From: an uncultured Bacteroidota bacterium
Lineage (GTDB): Bacteria; Bacteroidota; Bacteroidia; B-17B0; Aurantibacillaceae
Length of the DNA stretch: 64,000 bases
Assembly (NCBI GenBank): GCA_937873155.1
Contig: CALMVZ010000018.1
Span: forward strand, 1 to 64,000
Direction: 5' to 3'
The notes under the pieces were generated by a model. That model saw only the letters and a list, made by a program, of their open reading frames with translations, did not search any database and had not been told where the DNA came from. Position 1 is the first letter of the stretch; the number at the start of each line of letters is the position of its first letter. The position numbers were made by a program, and so were the translations under genes. Positions 25,636-34,365 of the stretch are shown here, piece after piece.

Positions 25636-26655
25636 ATGGAAACACAAACTAAAAAGATTTGTCACCAACCCGGCTGTAAAATACTGGAAGGTGGTAGTTG
25701 TTTAGAAAGTATTGATGTAACAAAAGATGAGTGCCCCCATTTTTATTTAGATAGTAAGAATGATGAAATGAAGGATGAAAAGATCAATGAGCAGACCAAA
25801 CAGTCTACTTCTATTAAACTTTTCACAGGAAGAGAGTTGAGCTTCAAAGAAACTTCAATCATCACTAATAGATATGATAGCAAATTAATCGCTATTGTTG
25901 GAGAAAGTAAAAGTGGTAAAACCACATTACTTGCTGAATATTACATTAACCTGCAAAAGCAGCCAATAAAAGAATACTATTTCGCTGGGTCTAAAACTCA
26001 GACGGGTTTTGAAGAACGTTGTTTCTATGCCACTGTTGGATCAAAAGCTAAGAAGCCTGACACTGGAAGAACTCAATCAAGAGAGTTTAGTTTTTTACAT
26101 TTAGCATTAAAGCATAAAGATGAACTTGATAAAGAGCCTACGCATTTCTTAATTTCAGACATTTCAGGTGAAACTTTCAGGGAAGCAAAGAGGTCAACAG
26201 TTTTAATGAAGGATTTGACAATTCTGAAAGCGGCAGATTTCATTTTATTCATTATTGATGGCGAAAAGATTGCGACAAAGGAAACCCGTCCAGTGACATT
26301 GGAAGATGCTAAGACTTTTATTCAAAAGGCATTAGATGAGAATATTTTTGATTCAAATACAAATCTGAAGGTTGCTGTTTCCAAATGGGATTTCCTGCAT
26401 TCTGACACGACATTCAACTTTGCAGATAAAATAGAAAGAGTTTTCAAGGAGAGATTTGAAAGCAAGTTAGGAAGGTTAGAATTCACAAAACTTGCAGCAA
26501 GATCCGAAAATGCGAGTGTCGAAGCAGGATTTGGCCTTTACGACCTTTTAAAAAGTTGGAAAACCGAATTCACCAACGAGAAAGCCTCTGAAATATCCGG
26601 AGGCAAACAACATTCAAACCGTGCATTTTACAAATATTCACTCCCTAACATCTGA
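25636..26655 (+). CDS. DO-GTPase2-like P-loop GTPase with N-terminal Cys cluster
   Basis: The N-terminus has a small Cys/His cluster (CHQPGCKILEGGSC ... CPHF), as known for this family. The P-loop is AIVGESKSGKTTLL near residue 85, switch/Walker B DISGETFREAK near 180, and NKxD-like specificity VSKWDFLHSD near 255. By the published model (Burroughs and Aravind) the two GTPases relay invader sensing to the effector. It is followed after 5 bases by DO-GTPase1. Confidence 0.8.
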   Translation: METQTKKICHQPGCKILEGGSCLESIDVTKDECPHFYLDSKNDEMKDEKINEQTKQSTSIKLFTGRELSFKETSIITNRYDSKLIAIVGESKSGKTTLLAEYYINLQKQPIKEYYFAGSKTQTGFEERCFYATVGSKAKKPDTGRTQSREFSFLHLALKHKDELDKEPTHFLISDISGETFREAKRSTVLMKDLTILKAADFILFIIDGEKIATKETRPVTLEDAKTFIQKALDENIFDSNTNLKVAVSKWDFLHSDTTFNFADKIERVFKERFESKLGRLEFTKLAARSENASVEAGFGLYDLLKSWKTEFTNEKASEISGGKQHSNRAFYKYSLPNI

Positions 26656-26660
26656 CAATT

Positions 26661-27521
26661 ATGAATACAAATAGAATATTGTTTGCGGGGATGTATGATT
26701 CGGGAAAAACCACGTTCATTGCTGCATTATGGGCTTATGTAAATTCTGATAAAAAAGGCAAGCACTTAAAACTAAACACTCTCGCTAATTCTGAAAATGA
26801 ATATTTAGATACGATTCGTGAAGAATGGTTACAGTGTAAGAAAGTGACTCGTACTAATTTGAATAAAACAGAGAACGTGAAAATGAATCTTCTGAAGGAA
26901 TCGAATTCAGAAAACGTTATTCTTGAAATACCGGATATTTCAGGGGAACTTTTCAGCAATCACTTCCAACTAAGAGAGTGGACAACAGAATACGATTCAT
27001 TGATACATCAAGTCACTGGAATTTTACTTTTCATAAATCCTAATGATAAAAAGAATAGAACAGAATTTATTGCTGATTCATTAGAAATTGTGAAGGGATT
27101 AGGAGGAACACCTGAAAGTAATGACAACGTTAACTTTGCTGCATGGAGTGAAGAACATACTTCTAACCAAGTAAAATTAGTTGAAACACTACAATTTATT
27201 GAAGCGAGGAAAGATATTGTTGAGCCTATTAAGGTTTCCGTCATAGTCTCTCGCTGGGATTTAATCGAGGCTGAAGATTGTCCTTCTCCAGAACAATGGA
27301 TTCAAACTAATATGCCACTGCTTTATCAATATTTGAAATGCAATACTAACTACTTTAAACCATCGTATTTTGGAGTGAGTGCACAAGGATGTGATTATGA
27401 CAATCAGAATGATGTTAACAGAATGTTTGATATTGAACCGTTTGATCGACCATTTATAAGATTAGAAAACGAAGTAGTAAAAGATTTAACAGCACCTATA
27501 ATTTGGCTAACAGAGAAGTGA
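26661..27521 (+). CDS. DO-GTPase1-like P-loop GTPase
   Basis: P-loop at the very N-terminus: RILFAGMYDSGKTTFIAALW. Walker B/switch LEIPDISGELFSNHF near residue 95, and SRWDLIEAED near 195 in the place of NKxD. At 286 residues it is a single GTPase domain. It shares the DISGE switch with its partner gene, which marks the pair as members of one clade. Its stop overlaps the GAP1 start (GTGA). Confidence 0.8.
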   Translation: MNTNRILFAGMYDSGKTTFIAALWAYVNSDKKGKHLKLNTLANSENEYLDTIREEWLQCKKVTRTNLNKTENVKMNLLKESNSENVILEIPDISGELFSNHFQLREWTTEYDSLIHQVTGILLFINPNDKKNRTEFIADSLEIVKGLGGTPESNDNVNFAAWSEEHTSNQVKLVETLQFIEARKDIVEPIKVSVIVSRWDLIEAEDCPSPEQWIQTNMPLLYQYLKCNTNYFKPSYFGVSAQGCDYDNQNDVNRMFDIEPFDRPFIRLENEVVKDLTAPIIWLTEK

Positions 27522-29632
27522 AAATAGAAATAAATCAAGCATTACATGGATACTTAAATGGGCATCAGTTATTAGCATGTTCTAAAGAGTTGAGCATTTA
27601 CGCAAAGAAAACACTGCTATTTCAGTCGGATTTAACTGGCTCTATGGTCGAATCAGGCTATGACAGCTACATAACAGGATACCCAATAAAAGACAGTAAC
27701 ATCTATGTTTTTGCAAAAACATGGTATGCAAATGAGATGTCGAGACCTGGTTGCGTATGGACACATAGTTTATTGTTAGATTTTGCAGATATAGGAAAGA
27801 TACCGGAGCTTGATTGTCTTTACAGTCTTTTTAAGCGTCCTGAAGTCAATCAATATTTGAACTTTGCAGAAGCTATAAGTTTTGAAATACCCTTTGATGA
27901 CAGAAATTTATCAAAATTAGAATTAGATAATCAGCACAAGTTTCTTATCAAAGCTATTTATGAAAACCCCGCAAATAGCGTTTTAGCTTCTTCATCAGGA
28001 TCAAAAATATTCGAAACAAATATATTAAAGCTTTGGAGTAACCAATGGCCTCGGTTGAGACGGAACTTTACATTTTGTAGTGGCTCTTTGAGCCTAAAGA
28101 CTCTTGAGGAAAAAGAATTTGATTTACAAATAATACCTGAAAGAAATATCACTTCAGTTGAAAGACAATCAAAGCAAGGAAAACTTCTCGATTACAACTC
28201 AGAGTCCAATTCTGAATGGATTAAAATTATTGAAAAGTATCCCAAAGAGAACCTCAGGAAGTTTTTATGGTCGTTTGGTTCCGATATTGAAGGTGAGCGA
28301 ATAAATTATATCCCATTATTAAAACTATTTGATGCGATAAATAATTCTTCCTTTAGCCTTTCGGATATCAATCAGTATGTAAATGAGTTTTTCCCATCTC
28401 TTAATAAAGGTAAATTTTTAAAGAAAAGTTTATTTGGTTCTAAATCCATGCTTCCGGTAAGTGAAAAGGAAATTGTAAGATTCCTTCTTACTTCGGAGGA
28501 GCAACCAAACGTGGATTTTAATGAGCTATCCATTAACGAAAGGGTTGCAGCACTTATTAATAGTAATGAATTCTCAACCAACGAATTTGCTGAATTATTT
28601 AAGAATATCAAGTACGAACGAATTGATAATTCAGTTTGGGATAAACTAAAACTATCACACGAACTTATATTACAACTAATTCGTATTGACAGCGACTTGA
28701 TACCAACTTTAGTTGAGAAATGGCCATCAATAGCAAACAGTAAAGAGATATGGCAATTGGATTTTTCAGTACAAAGGCAGATATTTTATTCCATCTTAAA
28801 ACTTGACGATATTGATTGGCATTCTATTACAATAAATGTGCTTCAATCAAAAAGTGAAATCATTTTTGATTTCAGAAAAAATTTAGGTGCGAGAATTTCC
28901 GCTTTCTCTTTGGAATGGACTAACGCTTCTTTAAACAACATTTTAATAGAAGAATGGTCGAAATATATTGCGGAGAGTGAAGGTATTTTTAAAGAATGGA
29001 TAATCTCAAATAAAACAATTCTTAACAGGAACATATATCAGCAAATTTTTAAGTACCTATCTCCTTCGGAAATTGGATATCTGTCTCTTGAACCGAAATA
29101 CCTTATTGCAGGATATGAGGATTTCAAAACTAATAGTACCAAGAACTTTTTAAATTCAGTTTCAATAAAATTACTTGCTGTTGGACTGAACAATAAATTA
29201 TTTGGATCACATCTTTTGGTAGAGCGAACTTTTCCGGTTGTCTATGATCAGGTTTGTAAAAATGAAATTGGAAATAATATTTGGAAAACGATTAGTAAAG
29301 AATCGGCTATAAAAGACCATGCAGATTTTAATCCCTTCCTTATTTGGACATTTTTTGAGAAAAAAAATAAAAACAAATTTGAGGCAGAATACTGGGATAT
29401 AGGGAGAAATTTAATTATTAAAGTGGTTAACCAATATCTACTTAACGGATGGCCTCTTCAATCGTTTGTGGCCACATTTCAGGGTAAAAAGGAATTTAAG
29501 GATAGTATTTTATATTGCTCAACATTTGAGGCAGGACTTTCGTACATCGAGAAACTTTACGAGAATGTTGAAAATGGAAAACTAAAAATCAATCCTAATC
29601 AAGTGACGATTTTCAATAAATTATTTAGATAG
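27518..29632 (+). CDS. GAP1-like GTPase-associated protein
   Basis: The N-terminal INQALHGYLNGHQLLACSKEL is the signature of the GAP1-N1 domain (H-G-Y-x-x-G-H-x-x-L-x-x-S). The middle and C-terminal regions are long and helical, as in GAP1-M/C. The frame can be read from a TTG at 27503, but the GTG at 27518 overlaps the upstream TGA and is preferred (704 aa). Thought to couple the GTPases to target sensing. Last gene of the plus-strand operon that begins at 20521. Confidence 0.75.
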   Translation: MKIEINQALHGYLNGHQLLACSKELSIYAKKTLLFQSDLTGSMVESGYDSYITGYPIKDSNIYVFAKTWYANEMSRPGCVWTHSLLLDFADIGKIPELDCLYSLFKRPEVNQYLNFAEAISFEIPFDDRNLSKLELDNQHKFLIKAIYENPANSVLASSSGSKIFETNILKLWSNQWPRLRRNFTFCSGSLSLKTLEEKEFDLQIIPERNITSVERQSKQGKLLDYNSESNSEWIKIIEKYPKENLRKFLWSFGSDIEGERINYIPLLKLFDAINNSSFSLSDINQYVNEFFPSLNKGKFLKKSLFGSKSMLPVSEKEIVRFLLTSEEQPNVDFNELSINERVAALINSNEFSTNEFAELFKNIKYERIDNSVWDKLKLSHELILQLIRIDSDLIPTLVEKWPSIANSKEIWQLDFSVQRQIFYSILKLDDIDWHSITINVLQSKSEIIFDFRKNLGARISAFSLEWTNASLNNILIEEWSKYIAESEGIFKEWIISNKTILNRNIYQQIFKYLSPSEIGYLSLEPKYLIAGYEDFKTNSTKNFLNSVSIKLLAVGLNNKLFGSHLLVERTFPVVYDQVCKNEIGNNIWKTISKESAIKDHADFNPFLIWTFFEKKNKNKFEAEYWDIGRNLIIKVVNQYLLNGWPLQSFVATFQGKKEFKDSILYCSTFEAGLSYIEKLYENVENGKLKINPNQVTIFNKLFR

Positions 29633-29670
29633 CTTCGATTTAGGTTTAGCATTAAATGATTTCACCAGTC

Positions 29671-29976
29671 TTACTTTTTTGTCATTTCAATTTTAACGTC
29701 TTTAAGTTGAATAAAAAGTTTCTTTTCCTTTTCATTCAAAATGAAGATATGTTCTGAGCTTTTAAGTTTGTCCGTTTTTATATAAGAATAAAAGCACTTA
29801 CTGTATATGGTATAGTAAGCGTACGTTTCATTAAATACGAACTCAATTGTATCGTTCATAAAGTGTCGGCCTTTCTCACTCTCGACCATTATCTGAACGG
29901 TTAAAAAGCAACCACGATAAAGTTCCTTTGAATCTAAAAAGTCTCTTATCGAATTGAAGGAATTGATGACATCCAT
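29671..29976 (-). CDS. Hypothetical protein, 101 aa
   Basis: Begins MDVINSFNSIRDFLDSKELY and alternates beta strands and short turns (CFLTVQIMVES, EFVFNETYAYYTIYSKCFYSYI). No signal peptide and no known motif. It lies 14 bases downstream of the zinc-cluster protein and is probably the last gene of that minus-strand transcript. Function unknown. Confidence 0.5.
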   Translation of the reverse strand: MDVINSFNSIRDFLDSKELYRGCFLTVQIMVESEKGRHFMNDTIEFVFNETYAYYTIYSKCFYSYIKTDKLKSSEHIFILNEKEKKLFIQLKDVKIEMTKK

Positions 29977-29990
29977 ATAAATCCAATTTC

Positions 29991-30857
29991 TTATTTACTC
30001 AATTTTATTGCTATTGAATTCGGGAGTATTATTTCCTTTGATGGTTTTTCCACAACGAATTCGTGAAACAAACTTTTTACACCTTTTTCCTTTAAGCAAC
30101 ATTCACTGTATGTCTTATCTGTTTGGTTACATGGGCAAGTTTCATCAGGACTATACGTTTTAAATAAATTATGTGAAACGTATTTCACTACAAAATCAAT
30201 GTCCCATGTATCAAAAGGCTGATTTATTAATTTCATCAAATACTCAAGTGAACTGTAATCATAGTTATCTTCCACTCCTTCACCTTCACCACTCTTTAAG
30301 AATGCCACAGCATATTTGTGTACAGGGTTTTCAACCACTGCCACCCCAACTAATTCGCTTTTGGTTACTTTCCACAAACACAATTCTCCATTGTAAATTT
30401 CTCCAGTGATATGACCACAACTATCCCTTAATTTGTAAACCTTTCCGCAAATACTACACTCTTTTTCTTTTTCAATTAATTCTGTACTAAAAAACAGTCT
30501 GTACGGATAAATCGATTGATATTTCCGAATCACATCGTTAATGAATTTAAGTTGGTATGGATTTTCGTTTATCGAAAAATGCTTTTTTAAAAATAATAAT
30601 CCGATCTCAGCTTTTTCAAGTAAACACCAAGCATTGTAAAAATCCCTTTGCTTTATTTTATTAAAGGCTTCCAAATACCGTTGCTGAATTTTGCATACTT
30701 GTTCCAAAATCCATATTTCTTTTGCCAAAGGTTCATCACTCAGTTTTACTGCTTCAGCCTTTTTACGCTTTAATATTTCTGCTAATTCAGAATAGTTGAT
30801 TTCTTTAGTTGAAACCGATGAAAGCTCTTCTTTAATTTTATCTATCTCCATCGCCAT
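29991..30857 (-). CDS. Cys-cluster protein with SEC-C-like C-terminus, 288 aa
   Basis: Residues 1-100 are helical. A zinc-ribbon-like CSICGKVYKLRDSCGHITGE lies near residue 137, and TCPCNQTDKTYSECC near 240 resembles a SEC-C zinc motif. The middle part (KVTKSELVGVAVVENPVHKYAVAF) is beta-rich. The start overlaps the stop of the membrane protein gene upstream by 20 bases. The gene stands between a defence operon and a phage-type regulator, so a defence role is possible, but no function is known. Confidence 0.6.
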   Translation of the reverse strand: MAMEIDKIKEELSSVSTKEINYSELAEILKRKKAEAVKLSDEPLAKEIWILEQVCKIQQRYLEAFNKIKQRDFYNAWCLLEKAEIGLLFLKKHFSINENPYQLKFINDVIRKYQSIYPYRLFFSTELIEKEKECSICGKVYKLRDSCGHITGEIYNGELCLWKVTKSELVGVAVVENPVHKYAVAFLKSGEGEGVEDNYDYSSLEYLMKLINQPFDTWDIDFVVKYVSHNLFKTYSPDETCPCNQTDKTYSECCLKEKGVKSLFHEFVVEKPSKEIILPNSIAIKLSK

Positions 30858-31494
30858 TTAATTTATTTAGTCCCTCAACCACAGTTTCTAAGTCTTTAGC
30901 TGTTCCCTCAAACTCAAACTCTTTACAGGCTCCGGTAGTATCCACAACCGTATAGGAAAATTTAATTTTCGGAGGGTTATGATATTTTTTTACAGGTGGC
31001 TTTTCTTCTTCAACCGGCTTTTCTTTTTCAACAACAGTTACGTTTGTATTTACCACAGTTGTGTTGGGAGAGTTATTCACGGTTGTGCTTGCTCCATTTG
31101 TTGTGCTTACGACTTGCGTGGATGATGATTGGTCATCTTTAAAATACTTTTGTTGAGCATAAAGCAAAATTAACCCGATTAAAAGTGGCAATGCCATCTC
31201 TTTAACAATAAAATTACCAATTCTTTTATAGTCACTATGCAAAGCAAGTTCTTTGAAATTATCGCTGTCAACGCAGATATCTATAATTGTATCCTCCGGC
31301 ATTTTTGATTTTAGAAATTCATAAAGCTCACTGGTATGTACAGGGAATAATGGCCCTTCATGATTCCTGAATCCTTCAGTTGGGAGGATCAAAATGGATG
31401 CATCTGCCAGTGATTGCTTCAATTCTGCTGAAACAAAAGGTTTATTTAACCATGTTTCAAAATTTTCGGTTGTTTCTTTAGATGTTAGACTCAT
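30838..31494 (-). CDS. Single-pass membrane protein with Thr/Asn-rich linker, 218 aa
   Basis: Residues 1-95 look globular (ILILPTEGFRNHEGPLFP, TIIDICVDSDNFKEL). A hydrophobic helix near residue 100 (MALPLLIGLILLYAQ) is followed by a Thr/Ser/Asn/Val-rich linker, a Glu/Lys/Pro stretch and a C-terminal beta-rich domain (KIKFSYTVVDTTGACKEFEFEG). This layout resembles a membrane-tethered sensor. It overlaps the next gene. No family recognised. Confidence 0.6.
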   Translation of the reverse strand: MSLTSKETTENFETWLNKPFVSAELKQSLADASILILPTEGFRNHEGPLFPVHTSELYEFLKSKMPEDTIIDICVDSDNFKELALHSDYKRIGNFIVKEMALPLLIGLILLYAQQKYFKDDQSSSTQVVSTTNGASTTVNNSPNTTVVNTNVTVVEKEKPVEEEKPPVKKYHNPPKIKFSYTVVDTTGACKEFEFEGTAKDLETVVEGLNKLNGDGDR

Positions 31495-31554
31495 GCTTTT
31501 TTTATTATAAATAGTTTGATTTTTTCAAAAGTTCATCCTTTATATGCACTTACT

Positions 31555-32079
31555 TTAAAAAAGTTTTATTGTAGGCTTAAATTTATTCAATAAAAACCCA
31601 TTTTCATCCACCCACTCCGGCATCGCAAAAAGTTTTTCCCGGAACCCCGGAATTTTCACCGCTTTAATCCTTCCGGTTTTTACAACAGATCTCAAATAAA
31701 CCGACAGGGTTGTTTTCGGATCGTTGTAAAAAGAATACTGCTTATCCAGTTTCAGGAGGTGGTTGTGAATCTCCTTACTGGTAAGGGGTCTGTTTTCAAC
31801 TGAAAGCAGGAAGACAAACTTGGTCGAGTAAGGCCAGTCGGCCTTAAAACCTTCAAAATTTAGCCCTTTTTCTGCCTTTTCAGGGCTTTTCTCCTCCGCC
31901 GTGGTGGTGTTTGTCTTATCCAGTTTCTCCTGGAGCGTGTCGAGCTCTTCCCGCAATTCCAAAATGTGGTCAATAAGCTCATTTTCCGACCATCCTTCGA
32001 ATTCCTGACGGTCTTCCTGCCGTTTTAAATGGCGGTATTTGTGCTTCCACGCTGATTTTTTTGGTGTATTCTCGCTCAT
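31555..32079 (-). CDS. Coiled-coil plus winged-helix protein, 174 aa
   Basis: Basic N-terminus, a coiled coil (ELIDHILELREELDTLQEKLDK), then a winged helix at residues 85-165: RPLTSKEIHNHLLKLDK, TTLSVYLRSVVKTGRIKAVKI, REKLFAMPEWV. The layout suggests a dimeric DNA-binding protein. It is divergent from the HTH-ImmA-like gene at 32331 with a 251-base AT-rich gap in which TACCTTTG (32295-32302) resembles a -7 box for the rightward gene. Confidence 0.6.
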   Translation of the reverse strand: MSENTPKKSAWKHKYRHLKRQEDRQEFEGWSENELIDHILELREELDTLQEKLDKTNTTTAEEKSPEKAEKGLNFEGFKADWPYSTKFVFLLSVENRPLTSKEIHNHLLKLDKQYSFYNDPKTTLSVYLRSVVKTGRIKAVKIPGFREKLFAMPEWVDENGFLLNKFKPTIKLF

Positions 32080-32330
32080 CTATATTTTATCTATAACAAT
32101 TTAATATAAGTTCTTTTATTAATCTAAATACAATTAATAGTATTTCTAAAACAAATCTATATCTTTTTTATATCACTTTGACACAGGTAAACTAAAATTC
32201 CAAGTCAAAAAAGTTTTCTGATTGTAAATCAATATAATACACTTTTTTAATAACTATTTTATGCACATTTTAATACACGATATGCAAATCTTTATACCTT
32301 TGATTTCGGAAACGATTTTTAAAAAGCAAG

Positions 32331-33365
32331 ATGGTTCAACTACAAAAAATAAATCCAAAAATGTTAATGCTCGCCCGTGAAGCAAGAGGTCTTACTCAAC
32401 TTGAACTGGCAGATCAGGCAGGAATTAACCGTTCCAATATCAGCCGATTTGAACAGGAGTTCACCGGGCTTACGGATGATGTGCTTGAGAAATTAATCAA
32501 AGCTCTTCAGTTTCCTGAAGTTTTCTTTTCACAGGAACAGGAAATACTCCCGCCCGCATTATACCGCAGACGTGATAAAGTACCTTCAAAAGTGCTTTCC
32601 TATATCGATGCAAACATAAACATCTACCGCATTAACCTGCACAGGCTTATTGATGCCATGAAAATGGAAGCACCCAAATTACCAATGCTTCCTGTTTCAG
32701 AAACAGGATCACCTGCTGAATCAGCGATGCGCCTCCGTAAACAATGGAAGGTTGCCAAAGGTGAAATTCCAAATCTTACAGAGTTATTGGAGTCAAACGG
32801 CATCATGACACTTGCTGTAGATTTTAAAACAGACCGTGTGGACAGCAGAAGCATTTTGATTGATAACCAGTTTCCGGTAATCTTTTACAACAAGACACTT
32901 CTTGGTGACCGTTTACGATTTACACTCGCCTATGAATTAGGACACATCGTTATGCATACAAGACAGGCGTTTCTTTCAACGGATGAAGTCGGACATGAAG
33001 CTAATCTGTTTGCTGCTGAATTCCTGATGCCGGAAAAAGATATCAAAGGAGAATTTAAAGAACAACTCACACTCGATGTGCTTGCACAGATGAAAGCAAA
33101 ATGGAAAGTATCCATGCAGGCACTGTTATACCGTGCAAGCGATGTGGATATGCTTACCGATAATCAAAAGCGATACATCATCGGGCAGTTCAATGCTTTA
33201 AAAATAAGAAGAAGAGAACCGCCTGAACTGGACGTGGTAATTGAAAGAGGGAACTTGATTCGTGACATGATGACCAAATACAGAACAAAACAAAAAATGA
33301 GTCTCAAACAAATTGCCGAATTCTTCTGCCTGCATGAGGATGAGTTTTTAGCAAGATACAATTAA
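32331..33365 (+). CDS. HTH and ImmA/IrrE-like (M78) regulator with altered zinc site
   Basis: XRE-type HTH at residues 7-60 (AREARGLTQLELADQAGINRSNISRFEQ), then an ImmA/IrrE-like domain with FTLAYELGHIVMH near residue 200 and EANLFAAEFLMPE about 20 residues later. The family motif is H-E-x-x-H; here the first His is Tyr, so the metal site may be weakened. The C-terminal part adds another helical segment. In integrative elements and phages such proteins sense induction signals and control the lytic or transfer switch. Confidence 0.85.
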   Translation: MVQLQKINPKMLMLAREARGLTQLELADQAGINRSNISRFEQEFTGLTDDVLEKLIKALQFPEVFFSQEQEILPPALYRRRDKVPSKVLSYIDANINIYRINLHRLIDAMKMEAPKLPMLPVSETGSPAESAMRLRKQWKVAKGEIPNLTELLESNGIMTLAVDFKTDRVDSRSILIDNQFPVIFYNKTLLGDRLRFTLAYELGHIVMHTRQAFLSTDEVGHEANLFAAEFLMPEKDIKGEFKEQLTLDVLAQMKAKWKVSMQALLYRASDVDMLTDNQKRYIIGQFNALKIRRREPPELDVVIERGNLIRDMMTKYRTKQKMSLKQIAEFFCLHEDEFLARYN

Positions 33366-33393
33366 CAACATAGTAACGATAAATTTTAGATAT

Positions 33394-33627
33394 ATGAGTA
33401 TGAAAGTGAGTATGAGAATCGGCATCAAGCCGTACACAAAGAAAGAGCTTGCAGTGCTTTATGAGTTAAGTCCAAGAGCATTCTACACCATGTTTAAACC
33501 GCATGAAGATGCCGTTGGAAAAAAGTTAGGAAGATACTACTCTGTAAAACAAGTTGAGGATATTTTCAACAAGCTCGGTTTACCACCCTGCCTGTTGAAT
33601 GATGAATTTGAAAAAGCAAAATCATGA
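33394..33627 (+). CDS. Small helix-turn-helix protein, 77 aa
   Basis: Contains KPYTKKELAVLYELSPRAFYTMF and YYSVKQVEDIFNKLG, a MerR/excisionase-like reading of a helix pair. The protein at 34935-35153 has the same architecture (AYTKKELRQLYGLPNSTFKRWL ... AAEVELFVKEYG), so the two are paralogues on either side of the decamer array. Candidate binders of the array at 34171-34290. Confidence 0.65.
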   Translation: MSMKVSMRIGIKPYTKKELAVLYELSPRAFYTMFKPHEDAVGKKLGRYYSVKQVEDIFNKLGLPPCLLNDEFEKAKS

Positions 33628-33643
33628 AAATAAAAAACAAGTT

Positions 33644-34078
33644 ATGAAAACCGAACAGAACGAACACCAAGCGGTGCAGCCACGATTATTTAAACAGGAT
33701 TTAAAATTTATGAACTGGTGGCATGTGACAAACGACTATTTAAAAACAACTTCTTTAACTCAGGATGAGAAAAAAGAAGTAATGATACGGATACATGATT
33801 TTTCACTTCACCTGCAAAACACAATCCTTCATTATTCTGCTGAAATCAAACAACACAATATGCAGACGTATGAATCGATTGAATCAGGATTAAAAGAAAC
33901 ACTCCGCAGAGCAAAAATAAGTATGGCCCGAAACCACAGATTTAACAATGTGTTTGCAGGATACTGGAAATTTCTTGCGGGAGTTTTAAAAAATGAATCA
34001 GAAATCTTAAACGATGATAAATTAAAAACTGTCTTTCTCAATTTTGATAAAACAGTTGATGCTCTTCAGGTAAATTAA
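33644..34078 (+). CDS. Hypothetical helical protein, 144 aa
   Basis: Helical protein MKTEQNEHQAVQPRLFK ... FMNWWHVTNDYLKTTS. The frame is open from 33599 inside the previous gene; 33644 leaves a normal 16-base gap and is chosen. No Shine-Dalgarno at either. Followed by a terminator. Function unknown. Confidence 0.55.
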   Translation: MKTEQNEHQAVQPRLFKQDLKFMNWWHVTNDYLKTTSLTQDEKKEVMIRIHDFSLHLQNTILHYSAEIKQHNMQTYESIESGLKETLRRAKISMARNHRFNNVFAGYWKFLAGVLKNESEILNDDKLKTVFLNFDKTVDALQVN

Positions 34079-34098
34079 AATACCTTTTACAAAACATT

Positions 34099-34123
34099 AA
34101 GCCGGGTTCTGCCCGGCTTTTTT
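34099..34123 (+). terminator. Terminator after the 32331-34078 genes
   Basis: Stem AAGCCGGG (34099-34106) / CCCGGCTT (34112-34119) and T-run to 34123. The stem is nearly the same as that of the terminator at 46191-46217. Confidence 0.85.
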
Positions 34124-34143
34124 GTTTTATACACTTTTTAAAA

Positions 34144-34160
34144 GGTTCAATAAGGTTCAA
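34144..34160 (+). repeat. Short copy of the GGTTCAATAA decamers
   Basis: GGTTCAATAA then GGTTCAA, the same unit as in the 42-bp repeats at 20334 and 35158, ending 10 bases before the TACAGT array. Confidence 0.6.
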
Positions 34161-34170
34161 AAAAGTTTTT

Positions 34171-34290
34171 TTGATACGGTTAAGTACAGTTGAGTACAGT
34201 TAACTACACTTAATTACAGTTAGTAACAGTTGCACACAGTTAGATACAGTAATATACGATAACATACACTTAACTACAGTTGAGTACAGT
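34171..34290 (+). repeat. Twelve-unit 10-bp tandem repeat array (iteron-like)
   Basis: Twelve consecutive 10-base units with consensus TxAxTACAGT (examples TAAGTACAGT, TGAGTACAGT, TAACTACACT, TAGTAACAGT), phased without any insertion. The bases ACAGT are best kept; the outer units are the most alike. A 10-bp period places all units on one face of the helix, which fits cooperative binding by a small HTH protein. Possible roles: replication origin iterons, partition site or a strong operator. Confidence 0.85.
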
Positions 34291-34365
34291 TGTCGGCACG
34301 CTCAGTTTTTAGTTGACGGAACTTTGTCCTGTCAAACAAAATCAAGTAACTAAAAACATCATCAT

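Noticed and set aside
34171-34290. Decamer array considered as a CRISPR array
   Set aside because: Units are 10 bp and contiguous with no spacers, and no cas gene is present.
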